Shown piece by piece: positions 23,933 through 36,420 of a stretch of DNA of 64,000 bases; the first letter of the stretch is position 1, and each line of letters starts with the position of its first letter. The notes below the pieces were generated by a model. The model was not told where the DNA came from. It did no database searches and was given only the letters and a program-made list of their open reading frames with translations. Source of the stretch: Struthio camelus (lineage: Eukaryota; Chordata; Aves; Struthioniformes; Struthionidae); assembly GCF_040807025.1 (NCBI RefSeq), contig NC_090942.1, positions 69,892,911 to 69,956,910 of the forward strand, given 5' to 3'. Both the position numbers and the translations under genes were made by a program.

Positions 23933-26332
23933 ACTAAATGGCATGTCTCACTTAGGAAAATGTATAGCGTTGAACACCCCATTTGCTCCACTTCCTCATG
24001 TTGCACTCCTCTGGAGCTAATAGCTCATGGTAGTTGCTCTTTGCTTCTTATTCCTTCCTCAAGGCTGCCATAATTTCCTTCTCACTCTGACCAGTGGCAA
24101 CACCGCTGCCCCTGCCAGCAGAAAGGTGCTGAGACAGCATTAATAAGCTCATCTCACTCCGTTCACTCCACTTCAATGTCTTTGCTTAGTGCTTCCCAGC
24201 ATGCCGGCTTCCTGGAGAACAGTAGGTGAGTAGGTGGCTCTTGAGGAGCCGGACAGGTCTGACAGGGCTGGTTCACCCATGTTTCCCATGTCTCTGGGGA
24301 TGTGCTTGCGCCTCCTCAGCAAAGTGCCTCTCACTGCTGGGGAACCAGTGCCTTTGCAATCTACTGGAGGCTGACGACATCCCTTCCCAAATGCTGTTGA
24401 AATGCATGGTGTTTTTACCCCACATTTACAACAGGCTCTCAGTAACTAACTTCAGAGTGTGCTTTCATCAAGCTGAAAAGTCTAAATTGTTGGTTGTATT
24501 GTTGGACCACCTTTTAATTCCAATCCTAATGGGTAAAGCAGTTTTAGTCTTTTTGTTAGTAATTTACTACTCGCTGAAGGATCCTTAGCATATACAGAGA
24601 CAGACTGCATAGTTTCATCTGTGCAATTATTCAAAAATTATCCCCAGACTAAAATTAAATCTGATTAGTTTCATTCAAATTCAACCTCCGAATAAACCAC
24701 AGCACGTGCAGTTGTTAGCATCCATATGTGTGTGGTTAACATTGCTCCCTGGTGAAGTTTATGAGACTATTTTGAGATTTTCTGCAAAATGTTAGTCCAC
24801 ACAAGAATAGGATGGTATTCTTTGGCATTGTTACTTTGGAAATTCAGATACTGTGTCTGAAATGATTAATTACAATTTGTTGTGACTTTTCCATAAAACC
24901 TTGTGTTTTTGTGTATAAGGACCTGGGTTCTTACCAAAATACTATTGCTTGTTTTGACTTACATTTTGCTAAGTGATTCTGTTAGTAACTTCTAAGCTTT
25001 TTTTTTTGTTGGTGTATATTTATTTACAAGATGCTTAGCATTAGCTGTTTATAGGCCCAGCTTCTACCAATGGCATGCCTAGAAAACAATTAAAAGAAAA
25101 TTAACCAATGTAGTTAGCCATAGTGTAGTTTTGTCTCTATAACTTCCTATGTAGATATTCTTCTGTAGTGAAGAATTCTTTTTGGTTTAACTTTAATCAC
25201 TTTTCAAAAGGCATATACTAAGCTGAAAAAAAGATCTAATATCAGGAAAAGACTATGTATTTCAGGAGCAGGAAGGGAGAACTTTTACCGATAAAATTCC
25301 ATTGAATTAGAGTGTTATATAGAAAAAAAAATCTTTTTAATATACATTTAATCTGTAAAAACTCTGATTTTTATCAGCGTTAGATTTTAAATGTTTTAAG
25401 TGACTGTAATAATATTTCAGTGTTTTGTCTTTTAGTAGGGCAGAAATGAAAAGATTATAGACCCCACAAAAGATTTTTGTATCTGAAATATTTTTCCCAA
25501 CTATAATAGTTGATTCAATAAAAAGTGTTACCTCTGCCCATAAACTTTGCCTGACTTCTATATGATCGCGAGTAGAATTTCTATCAGACCTGTTAATAAA
25601 ATTCTAAATTACTTCCTCCAGCCTCTCCCAAAGCCGATAAAGTTATAAACATACATTGTGGCTTTTCCTGCCAGAACAAAGAAAAAATCCTGTCAAATCT
25701 CATTTTTTCAACTTCTTTCATTATTTGATGTATCAGAAATCAGTGACTTCCTTCAGCAATAGTCCTCTTAAAGTTTAACTTTACAAGCTACTTTGCTGTC
25801 AATGCAATGCTACCTTAGTTACAGTTAAAAAATTGACACTGGATTATATTATGAGAAGGTACTCTTTTGGGACCAGTATTTGAGCTCCTCAGTAATTCTG
25901 TTACCACAGCTGTATGTGCTTATAATCAATAAAATACTGTTGATATCCATTACCTTCTTGCCATCCTGATAAACTGCCATATACTGATTTGATCCATCAG
26001 CTTCATTCTTTACACAGTTGATTGGCCAGGCAAACCACCTAAACACTGATGATAGGCCATGCCTGCTATCTCCGATAGGTTAATGAGATATAATAGTAAT
26101 TATACATTTCCAAGCACATCTTTCTAGTAATCACCATTTAATTTGGCAGAATCATACACCTGTAGCTCTAAAAGAGCTATTTTCCAACAAGTTACAGAGA
26201 AAATTGCCTCTTTTATTTACTAATGTGAAAAGTTCCATTAGATAATTGCATTAAGCCAGGACCTCATTTTTACACCTCACCTGGCACAGGAGCTCTTGCC
26301 ACGTTAGAGAAATGGTATCATTACAGAGATGT

Positions 26333-26350
26333 GCTGCTGCTGCTGCTGCT
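26333..26350. repeat. (GCT)6 trinucleotide repeat
   Basis: Six perfect GCT units in non-coding DNA between the two genes. No ORF of interest runs through it. Confidence 0.95.
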
Positions 26351-29300
26351 AAGGAGCTGGTGGCAAGCCTAGAGGAGTATCTGGTCTGAGTCTGGCTGGG
26401 GCAAAGGGATCCCAAGGTAAGGGTTCTGGAGAAGGGGAATGTGCTCTTGCTGCTAAAGTATCTTTTTATGAAAACAAATTCTGCATATTGAAATTAGCTT
26501 GGCTGTGTAAACCATGGAAGGGAAAGCTCTGAATTACTATCACACCTGTTGCTTTATCAAGGGAGTTCACATTACTGCATTCTCAACTGACAAAAATGCT
26601 GTTGCTTCTTGCAGTGAAGAATGTCAGTGTCTATTATAGACTCTGGTAAAGGATTCCATAGCATTAGATGCAGCAAAGGTGAATGGAGTTGGTGGGAGTG
26701 TTGTAGCACTGCTGAAATCCAGAGTGAGCTACAACAGATAAATGATTATATAAGCAAGGAACTGTACGTGAATTGTGTCTACGTGTATATTGTTGTCATA
26801 GATGTAACGTAACTGAGTAAAGTTATTTTACACAGTTGACTGCCTGAGTTAAGGTGGGTGTTCTGCCTCAAGTGTCCTCAATAAAATTTTGTAGCTGCTT
26901 GTGCAGATTCCCAAAGGGAAATTCTTGTGATGCTGATAGCTACTTAGTATCTGATTCTGAAGGTAGCTAGCGCTTATGAAGGTTCTCACAAACGTATATT
27001 CCGTAGTTAAAGTTAGGCTTAAAAGCTGTTATATTTTTCTCTTAATATGGGATCAGCTAATCCATAACAGTATGATCTTTCCATTTGGCATATCATTTTG
27101 GGTATTCATTTTTATTTATTACTGGCTTTATTTTGCTAGCAAGTATCAGTGTGATATTTGTTTTAAAATAGATTTTCTTTCAAACTGAAAATTGACTTTT
27201 TTTTTCTTTCATTATACAGACTGTTGCAATAAGGATCCACAATTGTCTCTGTGCTTTAATGCAATTATTTGCCTTTTATTGAAAGTTAAGAATTTTTCAT
27301 TTTGATTTTAAATTATTATTTGTGTTGCTGTAGGGTTTGTGGATATGGAAAGAATGGCCTGGACAGAAAAAAGAACTCAGATTTGTGTAACTAGAAGATA
27401 GAGCTTGATAATAGTTGAAGTGTTGCCCTTGGAAACAATGAACAAAATCTATCTGTTTTTTCAGAGGGTGGGTCTGGGCAAAGACAGCTTCCAGCAGGCA
27501 GCCAATAGAAGACTTAAACACTCTGAATGAGATTTTTGAAGTGGAAACTAGGGGTATTAGCACTACAAAACTCCAGTGGGTGTCTGAGTCTATGTTTATT
27601 ACGCTTGTGTGAATTTATTTCCCCTGGTGAATTCTGAGAGCTATGAAGGTGTTTGGCAGGCCCTCTTCTACAATCTGATTTTGTCGTTCTCTGGTGATGT
27701 TGTGCTGTGTCTTCTGTCAGATTAAATTCACAGGCATACTGCCTTGCTTGACAGAAACATGAACTACATGGATTTTTCCAAAGAAAAACTTCCATAACCA
27801 GTAATAGGCTGGAGTTTCTTTCTTCCTCTTATTTTATCTTGCATTGATGTTTGCCCTAATCTGTCAATTTTATTATAATCCCAAATTAATCATATAAATA
27901 TAACCTGCAGTTGAACTTGCATAATCCTGCTTTGTAATCTACAGTGAAATTGCTTTGTCATTTAAGCAGTAGTAAGCCTAGCAACCCAAACAAGAAGTGC
28001 AAAACAAAAACAGGTTGAGGATATTTTTTGTTAGATGGTTCTGTTGTTTACTATTGTTTTACAACTTGATTTTAAGAAAAGATTTTTCTGAAGCAGTTCA
28101 GTGTGTGCCTTCTTAAGGACTCCAGTTTTATTAATACAAATTAAATGCAATCTATTTCATGACTTTCTCCTTTAGTCCTTATTCAAATCAATATGCTTTT
28201 TTTTTTTCCAGTTTTTAATGGAAGAGCCAACATGTTGGTTCTGAATCTGAAAAAATCTTAATCTCTGAATTAAAAATAGAAGAAAAAATTAGTCATAGGG
28301 GCCATAACATGTTACCTGGTGAGACAGCAAAACAGACTGTAGTGGAACTGTCTGGTAATAGCAGTTGAACAAAGAACAGAGAGGAAAACCACAGGAGCAG
28401 AACATACAAGTAATAACGGTGCCCAAAGATTCTTTATGCAGTTAATTCATAGTAAGTATCATGCTTAAGGTGTGCTAAGACAGAAGGGGTCATAGAAGTT
28501 AAATTTCTAGCCAGCAGGACCTCCCAGGTTGCTGGGAGGCAGGGATTTTTGTATTTCCTGAGGAGGATCTGTCTTTGTGGATGACTGCCCTAGCACTTTC
28601 AGAGTATTGCACCAGGAGTATGGCATTTCTTACTTTTGCATCCCAGGGAAGAGGGGGAAACGGGAGCAGAGTTACTCGAGCAGCCCGGGCTGGTTCTAAG
28701 GCAGAGCACGCAGAAGCGCTGGCAGGGCAAAATACACGAGATAAAAGGAGGTAGGCTGGATTATAAAGCAGAGATCAGGATTGGAAGAGAACTACCGGAT
28801 AGTATTGTTGTACTGCTTGTGTATTATATGAACATACAGACTGGGGAAATAGGATACATGTCGAGTCACAGCTGATGAGATTAGGGGATAGAACAGCTGG
28901 GAAGAATTGGATGGAGTATAGGAGGGGGAAGCTGAGGTAGGACACCTGCCATGGGGGAGTGGAAGGTAACATTTACGTAGGGGGCAAAACTGAAGAGGGT
29001 TTTGGCCAGAATGAGAAATAAAATGAAATGGGAATAAAATGACATGAAAAGCACACAATCAGTGTAAATCTTGGTGTAGAAAAATTAGGACAGATTTCAT
29101 AATGGAAAGTAGAGGAAGAGGGATGTTCTGGGGTTTAGGTGGAATGAACTGCTGAGCGCAAGGATGGGTAAATCATGTGCCATGGTTATTGAAAATGCCC
29201 TTTTTGTGCCACTGCCATTTTTTGGGGTCACTTTAATCACTGTTTGTGAGGTGACCTAGTTGGAACTCGTTGCTGTTATGGAAAGAACGTATGGAGAGTC

Positions 29301-29953
29301 TCTCCTCACGCAGCGCTGAGCAATTAGGAAATAGATACAGCATCACATAGATTTCTGTCTCTTTGTCTCCGAGTGGTTTTTAAGGAATACAGAGTAATAG
29401 GCAGTTTCTTTCTCTGCTTGAAAAAGAGGAAGACAGGGACATAGACTGATTGGTTGTAGGAGAAGCAGTTGGTCATCAAGAGAGAAAAGTTATAATGATG
29501 ACAGGAGAGGCATATATGAAAGGACAAGGCCTGCTAGAAAGCTTCTGGTTTTCTTACTACCTGACACCACTCACCCCCCAGATGTCAAAGCCCCCTTGCA
29601 GTCACACAGTTCCAGGAGAGATCATACAGTTCTACATTTTCAAATATCTTTGTTTAGTTAATATCAACTGATAAAAAGCAGCTGCATTTTATCCTAAAAT
29701 CGTATGATGACAGAGCCTGGAGTTTGAAATATGGTTTAAGATATAAAGGGAGGAAGAATCTGTGTAAATGTTAGGTACTGTATGTAATGAGCTATCTCGG
29801 AAATTGTTGCTTGCGAAAATTATATAAAGCAAGCTATTTTGGCTGAGTTTTAGAGAGATGGTATATGTATGTGCGCATGCAAAAAAACCAAGTTTAAAGA
29901 GGGTGAGGGGAAGCCTATTTTGTACGTGTCATTAAAAATTGTAAGCAATGGAA

Positions 29954-29985
29954 GGGGGGGGGGAAATAAAAAAAAAAAAAAAAAA
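29954..29985. repeat. G10 plus A-rich purine tract
   Basis: Ten G residues, then AAAT, then eighteen A residues make a polypurine strand with strong skew just left of the CR1 at 30070. It might be a remnant tail of an insertion, but no element is identifiable. Confidence 0.85.
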
Positions 29986-30069
29986 GCTTTTCTGAAGTCT
30001 GATCCCACTCGAATTTAGTTACCTACATTAACTCTGTTTGGTAACTCGAATAAAGGTAACTTTCTAGAT

Positions 30070-32050
30070 AACCTGTCCCAGTGTTTGACCAGCCTCATGT
30101 GAAATCAATTTCCTTATATCTAATTGGAGATATAGCAACTTGTCTCTGCTGCCTCTTGTCCTATCACTATATATTTCTGAGAAGAGGCTGGCTCAATCTC
30201 CTCTATAGCCTTCTATTACATACCTGAAGGCAGTAAAAAGGTCTCTTAGTTCTCTCTTCTTCAGGCTTAACAAACCTAGGTCTCTCAGCCTCTCTTCATA
30301 TGTTACATGTTCCAGCCCCCTAATCATCTGGGAGATTCTGGACTTGGTCCAGTATGTCGATGTCTTTCTTGTACTGGGTAGCCCAAAACTAGACACAGTA
30401 CTCCAGCTAGGGTTTCACAGAGTCACTTCCCTGTGACTTGCTGACTACACTCTTGCTACTACAGTCTAGGATTTGGTTGGCCTTCTTCACTGCTTGCTTA
30501 TCTTCAGCTTGTTGTTCCCCGTATTCATAGGTCCTTTTCTGTAAAGTTGCTCTCCAGCCAGTTGGCCCCAGCCTGAGCTGGTGCATGCGGTTATTCAGTC
30601 CCAGGTGCAGGACCTGCACTTGTCTTTGAACTTCAGGAGTTTCCTTTCCGTTTCTCCAGCCTGAATAGCAGTCAATATGCTGGAGTGCAAGGCTGCTCCC
30701 CCAACTTGGTATCATCCATGAACTTGCTGAGAGTGTACTCCATTTGATCATCCTGGTTATTAGTAAAGATATACAGTGCTGGTCCCAGTTTCATTCTCTG
30801 AGGGATGCCACTGATAATTGGCCACTGGTAGGACTTTGCACTGCTGATCAGTCCTTTGAATTTGCCAGTCTAGGTGATTCCTCCCTCTCCCCTCCCCCCC
30901 ACATCCACCTTGCTTATCCTGTCCATATCTCACCAATGTGGCTACAAGAATGTTATGGACCATGTCAAAGGCCTTGCTAAAGTCAAGTGCTCCCAGTGCT
31001 CTCCTTGTGTCCACAGAGCCGGTCTTCTCATTATAGAAAGCAATCAGCCTGGCCAGGCATGGTTTGCCTTTGATAAATCCATGCTGGCTGTTCCTAGTCA
31101 CCTTCTTGTCCTTCATATGCTTAAAAATGGCTTCCAGAATGACTTGCTCCATAACCTTCCCAGGATAGTGGCTTGGCAGTGACATTGGCCGCTTCTCTCC
31201 TCTCCGACAGGTGCATCCCACCTGGTCTCAAGGACCTGTGTATGTCCAGTTAGCTTGAGTGCTCCTTAGGTCGATCTTCTGCAGCAAGTACTGCCACTGG
31301 GCTCAGAGTCCTGAAAGGTGTGAAGACCAACCTTCTCTATTTTAAAAAAAAATAAAAAATAAAAAAAAATTGGACCAAACAGGCATGGAGTACTTGAGCC
31401 TTATCTGCATCCATTGTTCCTGTGCCTCACTGAGCTGTGGGTCCCTAGTTTTTCTTAGCTTTCCTTTTGTTCCCAGTGTTCTTACAGAAGCCTTTGTTGT
31501 TGCCCTTCACATCCCTCGCTATTTCCAACTCCAGTTGAACTTTGGCTTGTCTGACACCATCCCTGCACTCTTGGCAATGTAGTATATTCCTCCTGGGTAC
31601 CCCATTCCTGCTTCCACCTTCTGCGTACTTCCTTTTTTGCCTTTGAGCTCAGTCACGAGTTGCCTGTTTATCCCTGCTAACCTTCTGCCACACTTGCTCA
31701 GCTTCTGCACGTCACAATGGCCTGTTCCTGTGCATTAGGAGGTTGTCTGTGCAGACCAACCAGCTGTCCCGGGCCCCTTTGCCCTACAGAACAGTCTCTC
31801 CCATGGGATCCTGGCAAGTGTATTCCTGAACAAGCTGAATTCTCCTCTCCTGAAGTCCAGAGCTGTGATTATTCTAACATCTGTCTTACTTGCTTCTTTC
31901 AGATTTTAAACTCCAGAATATTGAGGTTGCTGCAGCTGAGGCTGCCCTTGAACTTCACATCACCAACCCACTCATCCTTTTTCATGAATAACAGGTTGAG
32001 TGCCTCCCCTAATCAGTCACCTGCATCAGGAAATTGTCATCAATATCTTA
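30070..32050 (-). mobile_element. Degraded CR1 LINE covering endonuclease and reverse transcriptase
   Basis: On the minus strand, conceptual translation of 31900-32045 resembles the C-terminal part of the CR1 apurinic endonuclease. The region about 30760-31220 encodes a decayed reverse transcriptase segment (PGKVMEQVILEAIFKHMKD, SQHGFIKGKPCL, LDFSKAFDMVHN). The region 30190-30700 encodes the RT C-terminal part (LEHVTYEERLRDLGLLSLKK). The reading frame is broken by several frameshifts and stops. The distal 3' UTR seen in other copies is missing or unrecognisable. An A-rich interruption lies at 31343-31369. The 5' end near 32050 is a truncation, as is usual for CR1. It is inactive. Confidence 0.85.
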
Positions 32051-32967
32051 GTATGATTATTAATGAGGATTTCGTTTCATGAAATGTCTCATTTGCAGAC
32101 AAAAGAAGTTTGAATAAGTTTCCAAAACTACTGGGTAGTTATCCAAACCAAGCAGTTTAAAGTTCTCCCACTCTTTATATTAATAGGAGCCACAATATTC
32201 CCATGCTGACTGTGAGGGGAAAAATCAATATCAGCAAATGTACATTCATATTGATTTATCTTCCCTTTGGTTTTCTAATTTAGTAAAGACTACTAATGCA
32301 ACATTACATAAAGATTCTCAGGAGAGTAAAAAAGCTAATAAGATCAGGTACCACTGTTTGTTCTGTGTGGAAGTGAACTGACTTGACCGTATATAGTCAG
32401 CTATTGGCTTGGCCGATACTGAAAGGCTAATGCTGCTTTTAAGCCGTGTATCAGAAGGCATTATTCTAGAGAGGAGCACCAAAAGCAGCCATCAAGATGA
32501 CTTTTTGGAATGTGGGCTCTGCGTGCTATTAGGATATGGGCGTTAGAGAAGAGAAGTCCAAAGAACCAGATACTAAGGTGTTTTCTTTTTTTTTCCCCTC
32601 GCACAGTATTCTAAGAAATGTTATACATATATCTGAACGTCCTGTTATACACATCTAAACAGAGCAGTTAGTAAGTTTTTTCAAACTAGATTAAAAATGC
32701 TTCTCTGGTCATGTGCAAGTTGTTACACAAATATTTGGGGTTTTTAATATTATTTCATGTGTTGTATAAGAAGGAGGAATGCATTATGAAAATGTCTGAT
32801 CAGCTTGCTTTGCTTACTCATTCCAAACAAAGCAAAGGGAGCAAATGAGAAAACATGTTTTTATGATTTGAAACCTAAAGTTTGACTGTTCAGAACACTA
32901 GAAAGTTATGTTTTGGGGGAAATCAACTTTACAGACACGTTTACACTAAACTTAGAGATAAAATCAG
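32051..32967. other. Non-coding spacer between two CR1 copies
   Basis: AT-rich unique sequence of about 0.9 kb, with no exon or repeat that I recognise. Confidence 0.7.
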
Positions 32968-34330
32968 GATCACAGAATTGCAGAATGGATGAGATTGGAA
33001 GAGACCTCTGGAGATCGTCTAATCCAACCTCCATGCTCAAGCAGGGTCATCTAGAGCACATCGCACAGGATGGCGTCCAGGCAGATTTTGAATATCTCCA
33101 GGGAAGGAGACTCCACAGCCTCTCTGGGCAACCCGTTCCAGTGCTCTGTCACCCTCATAGGAAAATATTTTTTCCTCAGGTTCAGATGGAACTGCCTGTG
33201 TTTCAGTTTGTGCCTGTTGCCTCTCATCCTGTCACTGGGCACCACGGAGAAGAGTCTGGCCCCATCCTCTTGATACCTTCCCTTCAGATACTTGTACACA
33301 TTGACCAGATCCCCCCTCAGTCTTCTCTTCTCTAGGCTGAACAGTCCCAGCTCTCCCAGCCTTTCCTCACAGGAGGGATGCTCTAGTCCCTTGCTCATCT
33401 TTGTAGCCCTCTGCTGAACACTCTCTCCAGGAGCTCCATGTCTCTCTTGTACTGGGAAGCCCAGAATTGGGCACAGTACTCCAGGTGAGGCCTCATCTGA
33501 GGCTGAGTAGAGGGAAAGGAGCGCCTCCTTTGATGTAGTGGCAACACTCTTCCTAATGCACTCCAGGATACCACTGGCCTTCTTGGCCACAAGGGCACAC
33601 TGCTGGCTCATGCTTAACTTGTCCATCAGGACTCCCAGGTCCTTCTTGGCAGAGCTGCTTTCCAGCAGGTCAACTCCTAGCTGGTACTGGTGCCTGGGGT
33701 CATTCCTCCCTAGGTGCAGGACCCTGCACTCGCCTTTGTTGAACTTCAGGAGGTTCTTCTCCACCCATCTCTCCAGCCTGTCCAGGTCCCTCTGAATGGC
33801 AGCACAGCCTTCTGGTGTGTCAGCCACTCCCCCCAGTTTAGTATCATCCACAGACTTGCTGAGGGTACGCTCTGCTCCTTCGTCCAGGTCATTGATGAGT
33901 AAGTTAAACAATACTGGACCCAGTATTTACCCCTGGGGGGACACTGTTAGCTACAGGCTTCCAACTAGATTCTGCGCTGCTGATCACAACCCTCTGAGCT
34001 CTGCCATCCAGCCAGTTCTCCATCCAGCTCACTGTCCATTCATCTAACCCACGCTTCTTGAGTTTCCCTAGGAGGATGTGATGGGAGAAAGTGTCCAAAG
34101 TCTTGCTGAAGTCCAGGTAGACAGCATCCGCTGCTCTCCCCTCACCTACCCAGCCAGTCATTCCGTCCTAGAAGGCTATCAGATCGGTTAAGCATGATTT
34201 CCCCTTGGTGAATCTGTGCTCACTACTCCTGATCACCTTTTTTTTTCCTCCACATGCTTAGAGATGACCTCCAGGATGAGCTGTTCCACCACCTTTCCAG
34301 GGATGGAGGTGATGGTGACAGGTTGTGATA
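32968..34330 (-). mobile_element. CR1 LINE fragment with long residual RT frame
   Basis: The minus strand carries the last third of CR1 ORF2 and its 3' UTR, 5'-truncated near 34330. One 286-codon frame (33051-33911) retains [61 protein letters not shown] and [16 protein letters not shown]. The part at 33904-34161 holds LDFSKTLDTFSHHILLGKL. In the catalytic box the usual A/F-ADD reads VDD. Around 33440-33560 the frame shifts out and back, with the correct RT residues ([18 protein letters not shown]) in another frame. It is younger than the 30-32 kb copy but not functional. Confidence 0.92.
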
Positions 34331-36284
34331 TAGTACAAACTGTGGCATGTATGAAAGGATGTGAAACTTCAGAAAGTAACTTTTTAGTTTTCTGAACGGG
34401 GTACACTTAACATAGCCATATCAATCTAGTAACACTGTTTCTAGAACTGAGTTTTGAATGGTCTCAAGGTATTCAGCCTTGACATACACACCTTGCTATA
34501 TTAAAAATACAAAAGTATAACTAGTTATAAAAGGGGAAAAAGAACGTTCTCTGTATTCTTACTGTGCATAATCCATACTTCATGATTGGAAGAATTTCAT
34601 ATAGTTTTTTTAAACAATAAACCATTCATGAGGACACTGTCAAAAAGCAGGACACTTGGTTATCCTATCAAAGGACAAAGAAAACAGCCAATTACTGAAA
34701 AATAACATGTAATAATTACGGTTATTGAAGGCCAGGCTCATGGAGGTATTTAGTGTTCCAGAAGAGCTCCTGACAATCTATAGCTGATAATTTACATTTT
34801 CAGGATGATTTGAAAAATTGAATCCTGTCTCCCAAAATCAACAATCCATTTTTTTCAACTTTTAATGAATTTGTTCATCGAGATGCCATTCAGAAGTGAG
34901 AAACATATTCTACCAGATATGTATATGCAGGAGCAGTCTTTGTCCCATTAACATCGGTGGAAAATTAGTCACTTCTGTTAGTCAACATCATTGGAACATC
35001 AGCAAGACCTTTCTTATAAAGAAGGTTCCCATTTTGACTTGGAGCACCAAATGGTTGGGTGGTTATCTCCAAAAGACCATGGCACAGTTAAAAATGACTG
35101 AGTTCAGACTGATCTTGCGTAGTCATCCATCAGCAAAGACTATAACTCCTGTCTGGAGCTACTGTAACACTAACTTCGTTCAGTATAAGGATCTTTTTCC
35201 TAGGGACAGGGATTTTTTTGTAAATATGATCTCTTTACTCAGTCCTCAGTTCCAAAGGCAGAGAAATTAAATCAATATCATGGAAAATAGTATTCCAGTG
35301 ATCCTGTCAAAAAAGCTGGACTTGAACATAATTTAAATATTATAAGGCATAACTGCATGGAAACAGAATTACAAGGTTACCTAGCCATGCTTAATTCTTG
35401 TTTCTTTCGTCTAATCTTTTTGGATCTAATTTTCTTGTTATGTGCCCCCTGACAAACACAAACTTTCAACCATTCCCAAATTTAAATATATAGAATGTTA
35501 TTAATGCATACTTTATTAAACATCTCAATCCCTACTATCTATTTTGCCTTGTGAAAAACAAGAGTAACTGATAGCAAGTATACACGGTCATCCTCTATCA
35601 TGTCAGCCCTGGAAAGTAAAAAAAAAAAGACTACACCTGCACAGGATTCGGAGGCTATCTTCTCAGAGCAAAGAAGTGTTAAAGATCTAGGAATGTGGTT
35701 CTAATTTAGTTTCTGAGGTCAGCTGTTGTTGTGATCTGGGATGTTTCTGTCCCCCTATAGCTTGTTCTTCTTCCATACTGAGTGCATGGAAAGCACAAAT
35801 TTTTCTGAAATTTTAATTTGACAAAAGTAAATTCATATGTATGACAAAGTCTTGAAATTTGCTTGTCAGATTGCAAGTCCTAGCTCTAAAGCATGTCTTA
35901 CTAGGAGTTCCCAGTAAAATGGGTATATGGATTTTGAACCTGGTTTAAAAAAAAATAAAAAAAGCAGTTCTTCTTAACCTTTCTCTCAGAGATGAGTGAT
36001 CATTCTTTTGCAGAAACTTGCAGAATGAATTCAAGCTGCAGCTGACATCCAGCCTCAGAAATGTAAATCTAAACAGTTAAAATTTTGCTATTGATCACTG
36101 AAAAGAATGTCTTATATGGGAGAGTTGCCTCATAGGCCACACTTTTTTACTAATCGCAGATAATGCTATGTATGCTGTGTAAAGCAGGCTTGTTTTTAAA
36201 TGGAAATTAAATTACAGGGAGCCATTTAGTAGCACTATAGTTAGTGTGTGCATAAAGTACTAATAGAGATTTTTAGTTCTTTCA

Positions 36285-36420
36285 TTACAAGATCTCAAAT
36301 CACGTTACAAATATTGTTTCAGTGAGATCCAGAAATAGTTCACCCTTTTAAAGTAAAAATAGGCAAGATACCTTTGAGGAACTGGGTCAGAGATTAAGTA
36401 ATTTACCCAGTCCTCCCTGT
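36285..36420. mobile_element. Possible MIR-like fossil SINE
   Basis: GATCTCAAATCACGTTACAAA at the start, then CAGAGATTAAGTAATTTACCC near the end, are spaced like the two best conserved parts of the MIR family (CTCAAAGCGCTTTACAAA and AGAGGTTAAGTAACTTGCCC). The middle is diverged. A repeat-library search would be needed for certainty. Confidence 0.4.

Larger units (their letters stand above)
20641..30069. other. Non-coding interval between the DCP1B promoter and the CR1 cluster
   Basis: About 9.4 kb without recognisable exons. Composition falls from moderately CpG-containing near 20700-21100 to AT-rich. It holds an NRF1-like site (20756), an 18-bp tandem duplication, T26, (GCT)6 and the purine tract. 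If exon 1a is used, it is an intron of CACNA1C. Confidence 0.7.

Noticed and set aside
24226..24588. 120-codon plus-strand ORF with hydrophobic end
   Set aside because: No promoter, splice context, or recognisable domain, and its length is within what chance produces over 64 kb in six frames.
30407..33911. Genes for reverse transcriptase-like proteins
   Set aside because: These are 5'-truncated, frameshifted CR1 LINE remnants, not host genes.
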